This document shows, piece by piece, positions 25,001 to 32,455 of a DNA stretch of 35,928 nt. Origin of the DNA: a virus; the IMG/VR virus record IMGVR_UViG_3300032323_001164, positions 1-35,928 of that record; one strand, written 5' to 3'. The notes below the pieces were generated by a model. It ran no database searches. It was not told where the DNA came from and saw nothing but the letters and a program-made list of their open reading frames with translations. The translations under genes were made by a program, and so were the position numbers. Positions within the stretch are counted from its first letter, which is position 1. Every line of letters begins with the position of its first letter.

Positions 25001-26302
25001 TACAGTATATTCTACAGAAAGAGATGTCTTTTTATCATTAACCTTCAAATTTAGATTTGCAGGTTTGATAGAAAATGTATTGTATTTTGGAGTAGTTACC
25101 AATACCACATCTTGTACAATTGGACTCAATGATGTATTGACAATCCAAAATGTACTATTGACGCCGACAGTATTTGGTAGTGCTTCTTGTAACTTAATTA
25201 CCAACGTGCCATCAGAAAACTGTTTTTGTGACAGAATCTTAATCATCTGATTCTGACCAAAATTGATAGAATTCTTCAAAGGACCAACATACTTTTTATC
25301 GTACTCAAACTTGATGTCCGACATGTATTGTTGAATCTGTCCGTTGAAAACGTTATACAAATACGAATAACATACAATTGTATCGTTATTATCAGTCTCA
25401 TGAATATTCTTGAGACGGATTTTGATAGTTTCAGATACAATAGCATCTAAAATTTTAACATACTGATCGTATGAATAACATTCGGCATAGTTTTCGTACA
25501 AAAACGTTGTAATGTAATCGGATATACCAATAAAGTTGATATCCTTTGCCAATCCATTAGTAGGTGTTGCAGCAATGACAAATCCGTTGTAAATTTCATT
25601 CATCAACTTATACAGACCGTCACCACCTATTACTGAATAAGCTTTGTCAAATGAGTTTAAAACTGACTCTGAGGCAGTATTAACAAAATTCAACAGATAT
25701 GTTTGTTTTAGATAATACTCGAAATATGGAATGATGTCCCGACATTCAATTTTACCCGAAACAAAACAATCATACTCACTTTGAAAGTCAACTTTGTCTT
25801 GTTGGTTAAAATTCTCCTTATCCAAAATCAATGCAGTCTTGATTTCTTTTCTTGAAGGAGAAACTTGTTTGATGATAAAACACTGTTTATCATGACTACC
25901 AACGATATTTGATAGAAAGTTATAAACAACTTTGTAACTTCCATTTTGTATTCCGTACCGAGAAAGATCGTTACGTGGATCCAACAAAATCTTGGAATTG
26001 TTATAAAGAGTAAATGCAGGAATAAACTCTTGATATGTTACAGATATCGTGTTGTTTTTAGAATCCTGATACTCAACCGTCCGAGATTGATAATTAGGCG
26101 GTTGATCAATTGCTTGCCACGTATTAAGACTGTCCTCTACATCAAATACTGAAAATTCAATATAATCGTCAATTTGAGATCCGTAAAACTTTTCAGATGA
26201 CGGAGGAGTCTTTTTCATCAACGCTGAAATCTCAGTTGGCAAATAAGATGAACTATTTACCTGATCGGTGAACTCCGTGGTAGTTGGAAATGGATATGCC
26301 AT
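22043..26302 (-). CDS. Large baseplate protein with gpI-like and LamG-like regions
   Basis: A 1419-aa protein, the largest here. The N-terminal 550 residues are unassigned, mixed alpha/beta. Residues about 560-690 (INNLPTYLLEDVNNDDFLIF, a helical bundle, then LPAILKAKGTVESVKLLLACYGVP) resemble the P2 gpI family of tail proteins that link baseplate to fibres. Residues about 730-895 look like a concanavalin/LamG-type sandwich, ending FSGSIDKLNLWKVPIS. The remaining 500 residues are beta-rich and Ser/Tyr-rich. It is placed after gp6 and the DNRLRE- and PA14-like proteins, consistent with the outer baseplate. I chose the ATG at 26302 (MAYPFPTT) over an in-frame TTG at 26314. The leader GATAGTAAAT has no Shine-Dalgarno sequence. 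Confidence 0.82.
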   Translation of the reverse strand: MAYPFPTTTEFTDQVNSSSYLPTEISALMKKTPPSSEKFYGSQIDDYIEFSVFDVEDSLNTWQAIDQPPNYQSRTVEYQDSKNNTISVTYQEFIPAFTLYNNSKILLDPRNDLSRYGIQNGSYKVVYNFLSNIVGSHDKQCFIIKQVSPSRKEIKTALILDKENFNQQDKVDFQSEYDCFVSGKIECRDIIPYFEYYLKQTYLLNFVNTASESVLNSFDKAYSVIGGDGLYKLMNEIYNGFVIAATPTNGLAKDINFIGISDYITTFLYENYAECYSYDQYVKILDAIVSETIKIRLKNIHETDNNDTIVCYSYLYNVFNGQIQQYMSDIKFEYDKKYVGPLKNSINFGQNQMIKILSQKQFSDGTLVIKLQEALPNTVGVNSTFWIVNTSLSPIVQDVVLVTTPKYNTFSIKPANLNLKVNDKKTSLSVEYTVTDSTSVEDIDLILKQRFSNISVDYTNFENFIVYSSAKTRIVIYKNKLMSIKSKNSSIGELNAAPYSDQYTVQKIEQLTKEINDIKLSFDGYEYYLWTNDLYNNVDRFPQSYEDEADEYDANNRDSLINNLPTYLLEDVNNDDFLIFLSMIGHHFDNIYIYIDKFPMLSFNNTGVDTTIPNKVLDGLLSSFGWKMQSSVNDSTLLSNYIAGTNYASIADKTNIINNRILNSLPAILKAKGTVESVKLLLACYGVPNNIISVREFGAYSDVSQSRYSFDRNSYLLNLNPQSYILTPYSEDINTVEFKFAFSNRYSKLYGQLTKIDLLRKYPDSSSDYDYRVYAYKESLSNNGKVVFEIGGEEIYSDLLPIFDGNVYSVMVRKNQPSTYYSQSANIDEMPTVYDLVVTISDEGENRLKSINSQLFEYQENVLFKEGTARFLKLGSTQFSGSIDKLNLWKVPISFDNLTEHANNFDSYYETNDAYIRDNLYFRLAYNYPRQLSTSVETYEYKKVGSTLYAYLYNLPTVAVGSETAYNSLSENPDLYDETLVIRSMYSGSYSTSSLYPYANVCLGEQSSAFPYNFIEYSVNQSYRISNYGPNLLWNNKIAVKDHYDTSDLTPFDKSTPFNSDTDSPLVGIFMSPVSSKNEEILRYFGNKDVVGELGDPRQEFSSSYSVLEDMRSSYYSAGSPAASGRILYQEFTSIYKLYFDSSIFESIRNVVAARNILLNGILIEPTILERIKFPLKPIDSEIVEETVELTNLIRSSSADNIIVWRNDQYQTQTSSSFGQFVQKSPIAAYPVSQSLILQNNFQGTYSYINDVTAYEELWTASELDSSTGFGITYFDILVSGSSYQNISESVPHYTWMIPYSASVQEYNFMGSIDSYTVTMNKLSVSKKDTYDSYSYQPATIFRGSTQNFLGTRHNPIRWDLSIVTSDDGVKYGYFVKSKQTTNYTVDSCGNPDKSLPVISTVVTNTSISTGNNGVLTVQ

Positions 26303-26320
26303 ATTTACTATCAATATATA

Positions 26321-27973
26321 TCAATTGAGAAGTCTTCTAATCTGTACATTTCCTGTTGACCCGAAAGTTTGAAGAGTTCCTCCTGCATTATTACGTTCAC
26401 TTAATTGTGTTGCGGGTGGTCTTGAACACTTGAGTTGAAGAACTTCAACATTGTATGTTGCCTCGCTACTTCTTCCATCGAAAATGTCTATAATTGCTGT
26501 GTAATTGTTTGAAGAATTTGGCTGTTGTGATACTTTGACTTCACCACGACCAGTCCATTTCAACACTAAGTTTGTATTATATGGACCAACACCATTGTTG
26601 GTCACTTCGCTTACTACTCTGGGCAAAGTTCCACGATATATCTCATTAGAATATGTTACCTTATTAGATTGTAAAGTAATTCTCAACGTATGATCCACGT
26701 TTCCTTGGAACTTGAAAATACTGATTGGATTGACACAATCTTCAGACGGGCCCACATTTTCAACGGGTCCACGACAGTTATTATAATCTTGTTGATTGTA
26801 AGCGTTACGACTTGTCCACACAATTCTGCCATCGTAAATAATAACAGCAGCAACACTATGTGGTCCACCCCAGTTTTTATAGAACAAATCAACAGTCTTC
26901 CAACCTTCTGTAAGTTGAACATTCTTAGGATGATCATTTTGATACACATCCAACTGTGCTGAAAACGGCGACTGTGAAGTGATATTTGTTAAATCAATTT
27001 GATTCACACCATCGATTGCAAAATATCCACTATTATCAGCAGCAAATTTTAACGTATATGTTCCAGTGTATGGAAAATAAACTTGATAACTCAACGTGTC
27101 TGATGATTCGGTCTGAAATGACTCACCTACTTTTTCACTGTAAACACCATACGCATACATCAATGGACTCTTACCGACACCATATGTAGGCCAAATGTTA
27201 TCATACTTGCCATATGAATAAAACAACTCCTTACATTCTTTGATTGGTGGAATAACCTTTTGTACCGCCAATTGATGTACAGGAAGTGAAGGTGTGACCG
27301 CCAAAGTAGTTACAGGCATTGAAACTGGTGTAACCGGCTTCAATGTGGTAGGAGCAGGAACCAAAAACTCCAATGGTGGAGAAAGCTGAATATCTTGTTG
27401 ACGTTGACACTGTTCTGATGGTATCAAACCAGCTTGAGCACCAGTTAATGTTGTAGACACCGTATTAGATTGTGCAGTAACAACGTCTGTGGTACTAGTA
27501 TTTGCTGTGCCAGATCCCAATCCTGTAGATGATGCATCGGATTGAATTGCGTCTTGAGATTTCAATGGAAGATATGGAAACACGGTGTTAAAATCACTAA
27601 CCGTTTTACCTTCTCCGGCTTTAATACGCAACTGAATGATGGTATCTTTACTAGCAGAAATCAATGCATCTTTACCCGACGAATTGCTAATTTTAGACAA
27701 TTCGGTAGTTAAAGTGGTGATTTTATCTTGAAGTGTCTTTTTCTCAGATTTGAGCGTAGTAACTTTTACGTCTTCTTTTGGTTCAATATCTTTGAACTCG
27801 GAGATATTGATATCGTAGACGTTGGTTATAGAGTTAACTTCGTAAACATCTGGAGTTAATGTAACTGCAAAATATTTCTCAGTAGAATCGACAATAATCA
27901 AATTACCAAATTCGTCAAATTGATTATCATATGATCCATCCCGTTTAAATGAACTTTGTGTTTCTGTGATCAT
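26321..27973 (-). CDS. Virion protein with coiled coil and PA14-like domain
   Basis: A 550-aa protein. The N-terminal 65 residues begin with a tag-like stretch (DNQFDEFGNLIIVDSTEKYFAV). A coiled coil (about 70-95, LKSEKKTLQDKITTLTTELSKI) and a Ser/Thr/Pro-rich linker to about residue 245 follow. Residues about 250-390 look like a PA14-type beta-sandwich, with SYQVYFPYTGTYTLKFAADNSGYFAIDG and VQLTEGWKTVDLFYKNWGGPHSVAAVIIYDG. PA14 domains commonly bind carbohydrate or sit in adhesins. The C-terminal 150 residues contain a second beta domain. Its ATG overlaps the TGA of the upstream gene (ATGA). The likely role is a tail-associated glycan-binding protein; the PA14 call rests on the pattern of strands and the ADNSGYFAIDG motif. 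Confidence 0.75.
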   Translation of the reverse strand: MITETQSSFKRDGSYDNQFDEFGNLIIVDSTEKYFAVTLTPDVYEVNSITNVYDINISEFKDIEPKEDVKVTTLKSEKKTLQDKITTLTTELSKISNSSGKDALISASKDTIIQLRIKAGEGKTVSDFNTVFPYLPLKSQDAIQSDASSTGLGSGTANTSTTDVVTAQSNTVSTTLTGAQAGLIPSEQCQRQQDIQLSPPLEFLVPAPTTLKPVTPVSMPVTTLAVTPSLPVHQLAVQKVIPPIKECKELFYSYGKYDNIWPTYGVGKSPLMYAYGVYSEKVGESFQTESSDTLSYQVYFPYTGTYTLKFAADNSGYFAIDGVNQIDLTNITSQSPFSAQLDVYQNDHPKNVQLTEGWKTVDLFYKNWGGPHSVAAVIIYDGRIVWTSRNAYNQQDYNNCRGPVENVGPSEDCVNPISIFKFQGNVDHTLRITLQSNKVTYSNEIYRGTLPRVVSEVTNNGVGPYNTNLVLKWTGRGEVKVSQQPNSSNNYTAIIDIFDGRSSEATYNVEVLQLKCSRPPATQLSERNNAGGTLQTFGSTGNVQIRRLLN

Positions 27974-29646
27974 CTTACAATTTTGAAATAAGTATTATTG
28001 TCGAATACGTCAATGGCACCATTTAATTCTGTCTTGATAAGAATTTTAAAGTATCGTTCTTGTGGTAGACATGACATGTCCAACATGAAGTAATTACCAT
28101 TAGAATCACAACTCAACTTGGTACCTTCATCAAAATCAATAATTACTTCTTCGGTTTCAGTATCTTTAATCGAATAGTATGAAGTTTCAGGCAAATACTT
28201 TGGTGTCAAATATGCGGTTTGTTGTGTTGACTTAACAAAATTCTTTAGTGGGAATTTTTCTCTAGCAAACACAGTGATTCTTACAACGCTGTTACTCTTA
28301 TATTCCTTTTTAACGTTCTTTAACACAACAGCAAGTTGAGTGTCATCAGTAATTGGACTCAAACTTCCGGTGACAAATGTTGAATCATCATATACAACAT
28401 CAACATATGGTGTGTAAATAGTATTGGTTTCTTTACCATAGAACCCAAGATTTCCATTGCTGACGTTTTGAGTGTTTAACTCTTCGGATGTCAATAGAAT
28501 AAATCCTTCGTTTGGAACACAACCGCACATCCATGATTTAACGATAGGAGTAACATCCATCTTGATATCAGATGATTCGTATCCGAAACTCTGTGAAGCA
28601 ATCAATGAACTTCCAGTATGAAGAGTTGAACAAAAACTAGAAGTTGATACCGTGGCTGAATTTGGCACAGAATAATGCCAGGTTCCTCCACCATTTCCAA
28701 ATGCTATAGATTTATTGGATTCGTTGGTCAAATAGTCATACAAATCCTTTGTTGGATTAGATGGGTACCAACGCGTTCCACCTGTAGAACTATAATCTCT
28801 ATAATTCCAACTTGCTCCGGTAGTTGATCCATTGTCAGCAAACCTTCCATTACCCATTTCCCAACTTTGACTAACAGGATAAGCGTAAAGAGTGTATGTC
28901 AATGGAAGTTCTTGTTGTTTAAGAACTTTCATATTCAACACAAACTTTGGATCAACAATATCCCCCGATGAAATTGAACTGGATATAGCAGATACATCAA
29001 ATTTCAGTAACGCTCTACTAAATTTTGAGTAGGTGTTAAAAGAAAACTTTGGATTGTAGTAACTGTAACTACCAGATATGTCCCCTTCCAAGGTTCCAGA
29101 AATTCCATATAAACTGCCCGATAGAACTGTGACGATACCAGTCAAACTACCCGATACATTTCCACGCACCGTTGATCCAGACACACTTCCTGACAATTCC
29201 GTCACACTTCCGCTTACACGTGTCAATGACACCGTTTGAGTTGTATATGTAGTTCCGTTCAACAAAGCGCTTGAAACGTAGCCTGAGACGCTGCCCGTGA
29301 CATTACCTGTGAACCTTGTAGTTGTGAAATCAGCACATGATGACGTTGGATTTGCATATGCCAATACTGATCCATATACAATGGATGTATTGGTGGATGT
29401 ATCAGATATAATTACATTTGTGGTACTTCCTGAAAAATATCCAATGACGGTACCATTAAAATTGACTAAATTGTTGAGAATATAGTCGTTTGAATCCAAA
29501 CTTCCGGATTGATATTTGACAACAGATTTGACACTAGAAGCTACAGTGCTAATATTCAGCAACTCGTCTATACCAAAATTTTTGTTTTCAAAATTGGTAA
29601 AGTTCGTTATGTATGTATCTTTGGATGGAAAAATAAAAATATGCAT
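27970..29646 (-). CDS. Virion protein with DNRLRE-like domain and Gly/Ser repeat insert
   Basis: A 558-aa protein. The start (FPSKDTYITNFTNFENKNFGIDELLNIS) and later RALLKFDVSAISSSI and AYPVSQSWEMGNGRFADNG are typical of DNRLRE-type domains found in surface-exposed and secreted bacterial proteins. Between them, about residues 110-190, lies a low-complexity insert built on G-x-V/L-x-G-S-V-S-G units. The C-terminal 140 residues (FAREKFPLKNFVKSTQQ onward) look like a separate phage structural domain. It follows gp6 by 1 nt (TAA-T-ATG) and is coupled to the PA14-like gene by a 4-nt overlap. A baseplate-attached adhesin or fibre role is inferred. Confidence 0.78.
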   Translation of the reverse strand: MHIFIFPSKDTYITNFTNFENKNFGIDELLNISTVASSVKSVVKYQSGSLDSNDYILNNLVNFNGTVIGYFSGSTTNVIISDTSTNTSIVYGSVLAYANPTSSCADFTTTRFTGNVTGSVSGYVSSALLNGTTYTTQTVSLTRVSGSVTELSGSVSGSTVRGNVSGSLTGIVTVLSGSLYGISGTLEGDISGSYSYYNPKFSFNTYSKFSRALLKFDVSAISSSISSGDIVDPKFVLNMKVLKQQELPLTYTLYAYPVSQSWEMGNGRFADNGSTTGASWNYRDYSSTGGTRWYPSNPTKDLYDYLTNESNKSIAFGNGGGTWHYSVPNSATVSTSSFCSTLHTGSSLIASQSFGYESSDIKMDVTPIVKSWMCGCVPNEGFILLTSEELNTQNVSNGNLGFYGKETNTIYTPYVDVVYDDSTFVTGSLSPITDDTQLAVVLKNVKKEYKSNSVVRITVFAREKFPLKNFVKSTQQTAYLTPKYLPETSYYSIKDTETEEVIIDFDEGTKLSCDSNGNYFMLDMSCLPQERYFKILIKTELNGAIDVFDNNTYFKIVR

Positions 29647-29647
29647 A

Positions 29648-31603
29648 TTATACTGAGGTGGCTTTTATGTCTACGTCTGGATACTTAAGTTCAAATACAC
29701 ATGGATCAAGAGATGGATAAATGATTTTATTGACGGTTGCAGCATCAACGTTGTATTCTACATCCGAATACGTTCCATTTCTTGATGTTAAATTGTTGAT
29801 CTTCAAATACGCAACAGATTGAACACCTTCCACTTTGGCAATTTCCAATTCCAATTGACTCAAGTTAATTGGTTGATTGAATCCCCACAAATCGATATTA
29901 AAGAAGTCTTTGATTGTTTGTACACAATTTGCTAACACTTCTTTTTTGTTAAAATTGTTGTAAGTAACAATCTTAAAATCTACTCCGATATTGATAATAT
30001 ATCCGTCAATCAAGTTGATACCGTCAGTCATCATACGATAACGACTGAGATATTGACGAAGGTTGTGCAACAATGCTTGATTTGGTTTTGTTAAGTTCTT
30101 ATTTTCATCGTAACTCAACAAATAAAAATTGACAGAGAATGGATTCTTTAGATTGCCACTAATTTGTCGATTGCTAATGACTTCATTATTTTGAGTCAAT
30201 TGACCATCCACAATCGAATTAGCATTCAAATTGTTATCAGATATCACTGTTGCTTTTGCTACAGATCCAAATTTGGCTGGCATTGCGTAACTACGAGCAA
30301 TATAGTCATCAGCAGTTACCACACGATTTTGTGCAGCAAAAAACGCAGTAGCGTTTTGCTTTATTTCATCACTTGATTCTGGACCATCACCACCCACTGC
30401 TGGAGTGTTGTTTTCTGCTGCTAATGAATTTCTTACAACCTGAAATAGACTTTGTTCAGCGTTTGACAAAATTGAAATGTCGTTTTCGTATTCAACGCTG
30501 ACAATTTTGTTGATATCACCAGTTTGACTGTTGGCTTCAACACCCCCACCAACCAAGTATTTGACGGTAAACTGAGTTCCTTGTTTTGGATACACACCAA
30601 AAGAATCTGAATTTACAATGTTGGATGGATCAATATTGACGTTAAGATTGTTTAGGTTAGACAAACTGACACCCAAAATCTCAGCAGATGGAATAACAAT
30701 TTCGTCATTTACTCCCTGATTTCCCGGTCCAAACTCTAAATATGTCAAATTATTTTGGTCAATGTGCGTGACAAATTTACGTTGGGTTCTCAACAACTTA
30801 ACAATATTTGGAACCGAAGATTGATATTGAATGAATCGATCATCATTCAACGATACGTTTTCATATGAAGTCAATACGATATCTTGTGCAAGATATTCAA
30901 CTTCATACCATGGAACGTTATCTTGATCACGCACATCCAAAATCTCAAGTACATTTGGTTCATCCAAATACAATTTGTAGTATGGAGTGTTTTCGTTAAC
31001 AATAAAAGTCTTAGTTACAATCTGTCCAGAAATACCATTTGCAGTCTTCTTTATCAAAAAGAACTGGGGAATACCATATTCATCTCTGGAACTTACAGTG
31101 ATTTCTCTTGGTGAATTGACGGTATCCATTGAAAAATCAATCACATCAGTAGTAACAAATGCTATACCTGCACTATTAATCAACTGCATTCCGGACTTGA
31201 TACGAAGTGTATATTTTTCATCAGGAATATATTCACCTACGTCATTTTTTACAGATGGTACCAACTGATATACATCAAAATTAGTCAATGATGGACGAGA
31301 TACTTTTGGCTTATATCCCAAGAATTTGGATAGTGCAAGTACGTTTTTACGTTCTTCGGTATATGGAAATAGACTTTCTTTGAACTGTTGATCCAAGTAA
31401 AAAGAAAGTACATCTCCTACATATGCGGCCATATCAATAAAGATAGTACCCGGAGAAGAGTCTGAAAAGTCCTGATAGTTCTTTGGAAAATACGTCTTGG
31501 TATACTCAATCAGGTTCTTCTTAAACTGAGAAAAATCTCTGTTCAAATAAGATATGTCCTTATTTGTTAGAGGTTTAAATGTTTTCTGTGTAGTCGATGC
31601 CAT
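29648..31603 (-). CDS. 6: Baseplate wedge protein, T4 gp6-like (baseplate J-like family)
   Basis: A 651-aa baseplate wedge subunit homologous to T4 gp6 (660 aa), the protein that forms the inner ring holding the wedges and drives the sheath-contraction switch. The N-terminal signature is clear: KDISYLNRDFSQFKKNLIEY, DFSDSSPGTIFIDMAAYVGDVLSFYLDQQFKE and ALSKFLGYKPKVSRPSL. The middle contains an AAQNRVVTADDYIARSYAMP motif shared with gpJ-like proteins, and the C-terminus has the VNFYLLSYDENKNL and LSQLELEIAKVEGVQSVAYL segments. The stop of gp25 and the gp6 start are 2 nt apart (TAA-TT-ATG). The neighbouring gp25 and gp5-like genes confirm a baseplate operon. Confidence 0.95.
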   Translation of the reverse strand: MASTTQKTFKPLTNKDISYLNRDFSQFKKNLIEYTKTYFPKNYQDFSDSSPGTIFIDMAAYVGDVLSFYLDQQFKESLFPYTEERKNVLALSKFLGYKPKVSRPSLTNFDVYQLVPSVKNDVGEYIPDEKYTLRIKSGMQLINSAGIAFVTTDVIDFSMDTVNSPREITVSSRDEYGIPQFFLIKKTANGISGQIVTKTFIVNENTPYYKLYLDEPNVLEILDVRDQDNVPWYEVEYLAQDIVLTSYENVSLNDDRFIQYQSSVPNIVKLLRTQRKFVTHIDQNNLTYLEFGPGNQGVNDEIVIPSAEILGVSLSNLNNLNVNIDPSNIVNSDSFGVYPKQGTQFTVKYLVGGGVEANSQTGDINKIVSVEYENDISILSNAEQSLFQVVRNSLAAENNTPAVGGDGPESSDEIKQNATAFFAAQNRVVTADDYIARSYAMPAKFGSVAKATVISDNNLNANSIVDGQLTQNNEVISNRQISGNLKNPFSVNFYLLSYDENKNLTKPNQALLHNLRQYLSRYRMMTDGINLIDGYIINIGVDFKIVTYNNFNKKEVLANCVQTIKDFFNIDLWGFNQPINLSQLELEIAKVEGVQSVAYLKINNLTSRNGTYSDVEYNVDAATVNKIIYPSLDPCVFELKYPDVDIKATSV

Positions 31604-31605
31604 AA

Positions 31606-31995
31606 TTAGTTATTTTCCAAAAACATTTCGATTTGAGCCTGATCGTTATTGACAGAAATGGTCAAATTAATGTATAATCTATAAATATCCACGTCTTCTT
31701 TTTTTAAAACTTTAATGTCAATATTATCAATAGTAGCAACCGGAATCCAAAAATTGATGTCAGTTGTTAAAGATTGCTTAACACGTTGAGGTAATGTTGT
31801 ATCATTTGGATCAAATACAAAGTTGTTCAACGAATGTCCAAAGGTAGGTTGCATACGACGTTCTCCCTTTCGTGTGTTCAAAAGGTTACGAATGTTCGTT
31901 TTTACCTGTTCCAATGTATAAATGGTTTGGTTGAAAAATCCCCCAGCACCATTTTGAATAGGTAATGTCAACCCGATTGGATATAATGTTGCCAT
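31606..31995 (-). CDS. 25: Baseplate wedge protein, T4 gp25-like
   Basis: A 129-aa wedge subunit of the GPW/gp25 family, found in contractile tails, where it initiates sheath assembly. The diagnostic core NIRNLLNTRKGERRMQPTFGHSLNNFVFDPND (about residues 34-65), including the conserved E-R-R segment, is intact, and the C-terminus has the usual YRLYINLTISVNND strand. Length matches the family (T4 gp25, 132 aa). It is coupled to its upstream neighbour by TAA-T-ATG and to gp6 by TAA-TT-ATG. Confidence 0.95.
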   Translation of the reverse strand: MATLYPIGLTLPIQNGAGGFFNQTIYTLEQVKTNIRNLLNTRKGERRMQPTFGHSLNNFVFDPNDTTLPQRVKQSLTTDINFWIPVATIDNIDIKVLKKEDVDIYRLYINLTISVNNDQAQIEMFLENN

Positions 31996-31996
31996 A

Positions 31997-32416
31997 TTAC
32001 ATCATTGATACAGATCCAGATGAAAGTCCACCAGATCGTTTTTTATCAATTGCCTTCATCAATGCTGAATAGTTCTTTGTTAGTGCTTGTGCTACAACTG
32101 GTGGTGCTTTTTCTACATGATCCATTACAGAGGGAGCAGACAATTCCGATGTTACCATGGTTCCTTCTTTTGGAAGTCCACCAACGGTCTCATTCAGTGC
32201 CTTATTTAGAAGTTCATTACTGGTGTACTTCTTATACTCCTTCTTTGGGTTAAGTACAGGTTGTACTGGAGTAGATGTTACCTTCGTCTTTGGAGCTGTA
32301 TTGGTTACCTGTTGTTCTGGTTTAGAAAAAATCTCTGTAAGAACTTCAGGAATTGCAGCACGCACTTCTTCCTTCACCATTTCTCTGATCATTTGTCTTA
32401 GTAGGTCTTTTGTCAT
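31997..32416 (-). CDS. Hypothetical helical protein between the hub protein and gp25
   Basis: A 139-aa protein starting MTKDLLRQMIREMVKEEVRA, an amphipathic helix. A Thr/Pro/Lys-rich linker (about 40-65) follows, then a second helical part (NELLNKALNETVGGLPKEG ... VAQALTKNYSALMKAIDKKR) and a Ser/Gly tail. No family is recognised. An in-frame TTG at 32434 would add six residues, but the ATG is preferred. The upstream gap of 39 nt carries TATAAATC. Location between the gp5-like and gp25 genes suggests an accessory baseplate or chaperone role, by position only. Confidence 0.7.
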   Translation of the reverse strand: MTKDLLRQMIREMVKEEVRAAIPEVLTEIFSKPEQQVTNTAPKTKVTSTPVQPVLNPKKEYKKYTSNELLNKALNETVGGLPKEGTMVTSELSAPSVMDHVEKAPPVVAQALTKNYSALMKAIDKKRSGGLSSGSVSMM

Positions 32417-32434
32417 ATTATTATTAAATATCAA

Positions 32435-32442
32435 GATTTATA
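32435..32442 (-). promoter_or_regulatory. TATAAATC, T4-late-promoter-like element before the gp25-gp6 genes
   Basis: On the coding strand TATAAATC lies 18 nt upstream of the ATG at 32416 in a 39-nt gap, the widest gap within the baseplate block. It matches seven of eight bases of the T4 late core TATAAATA in the correct orientation and is identical to the element before the terminase block. Candidate late promoter for the wedge and adhesin genes. Confidence 0.3.
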
Positions 32443-32455
32443 GTTCAAAATGTAC

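Noticed and set aside
26300-26314. TTG start at 26314 for the 1419-aa protein
   Set aside because: It adds only four residues before an ATG that begins a typical MAYPF-type N-terminus.
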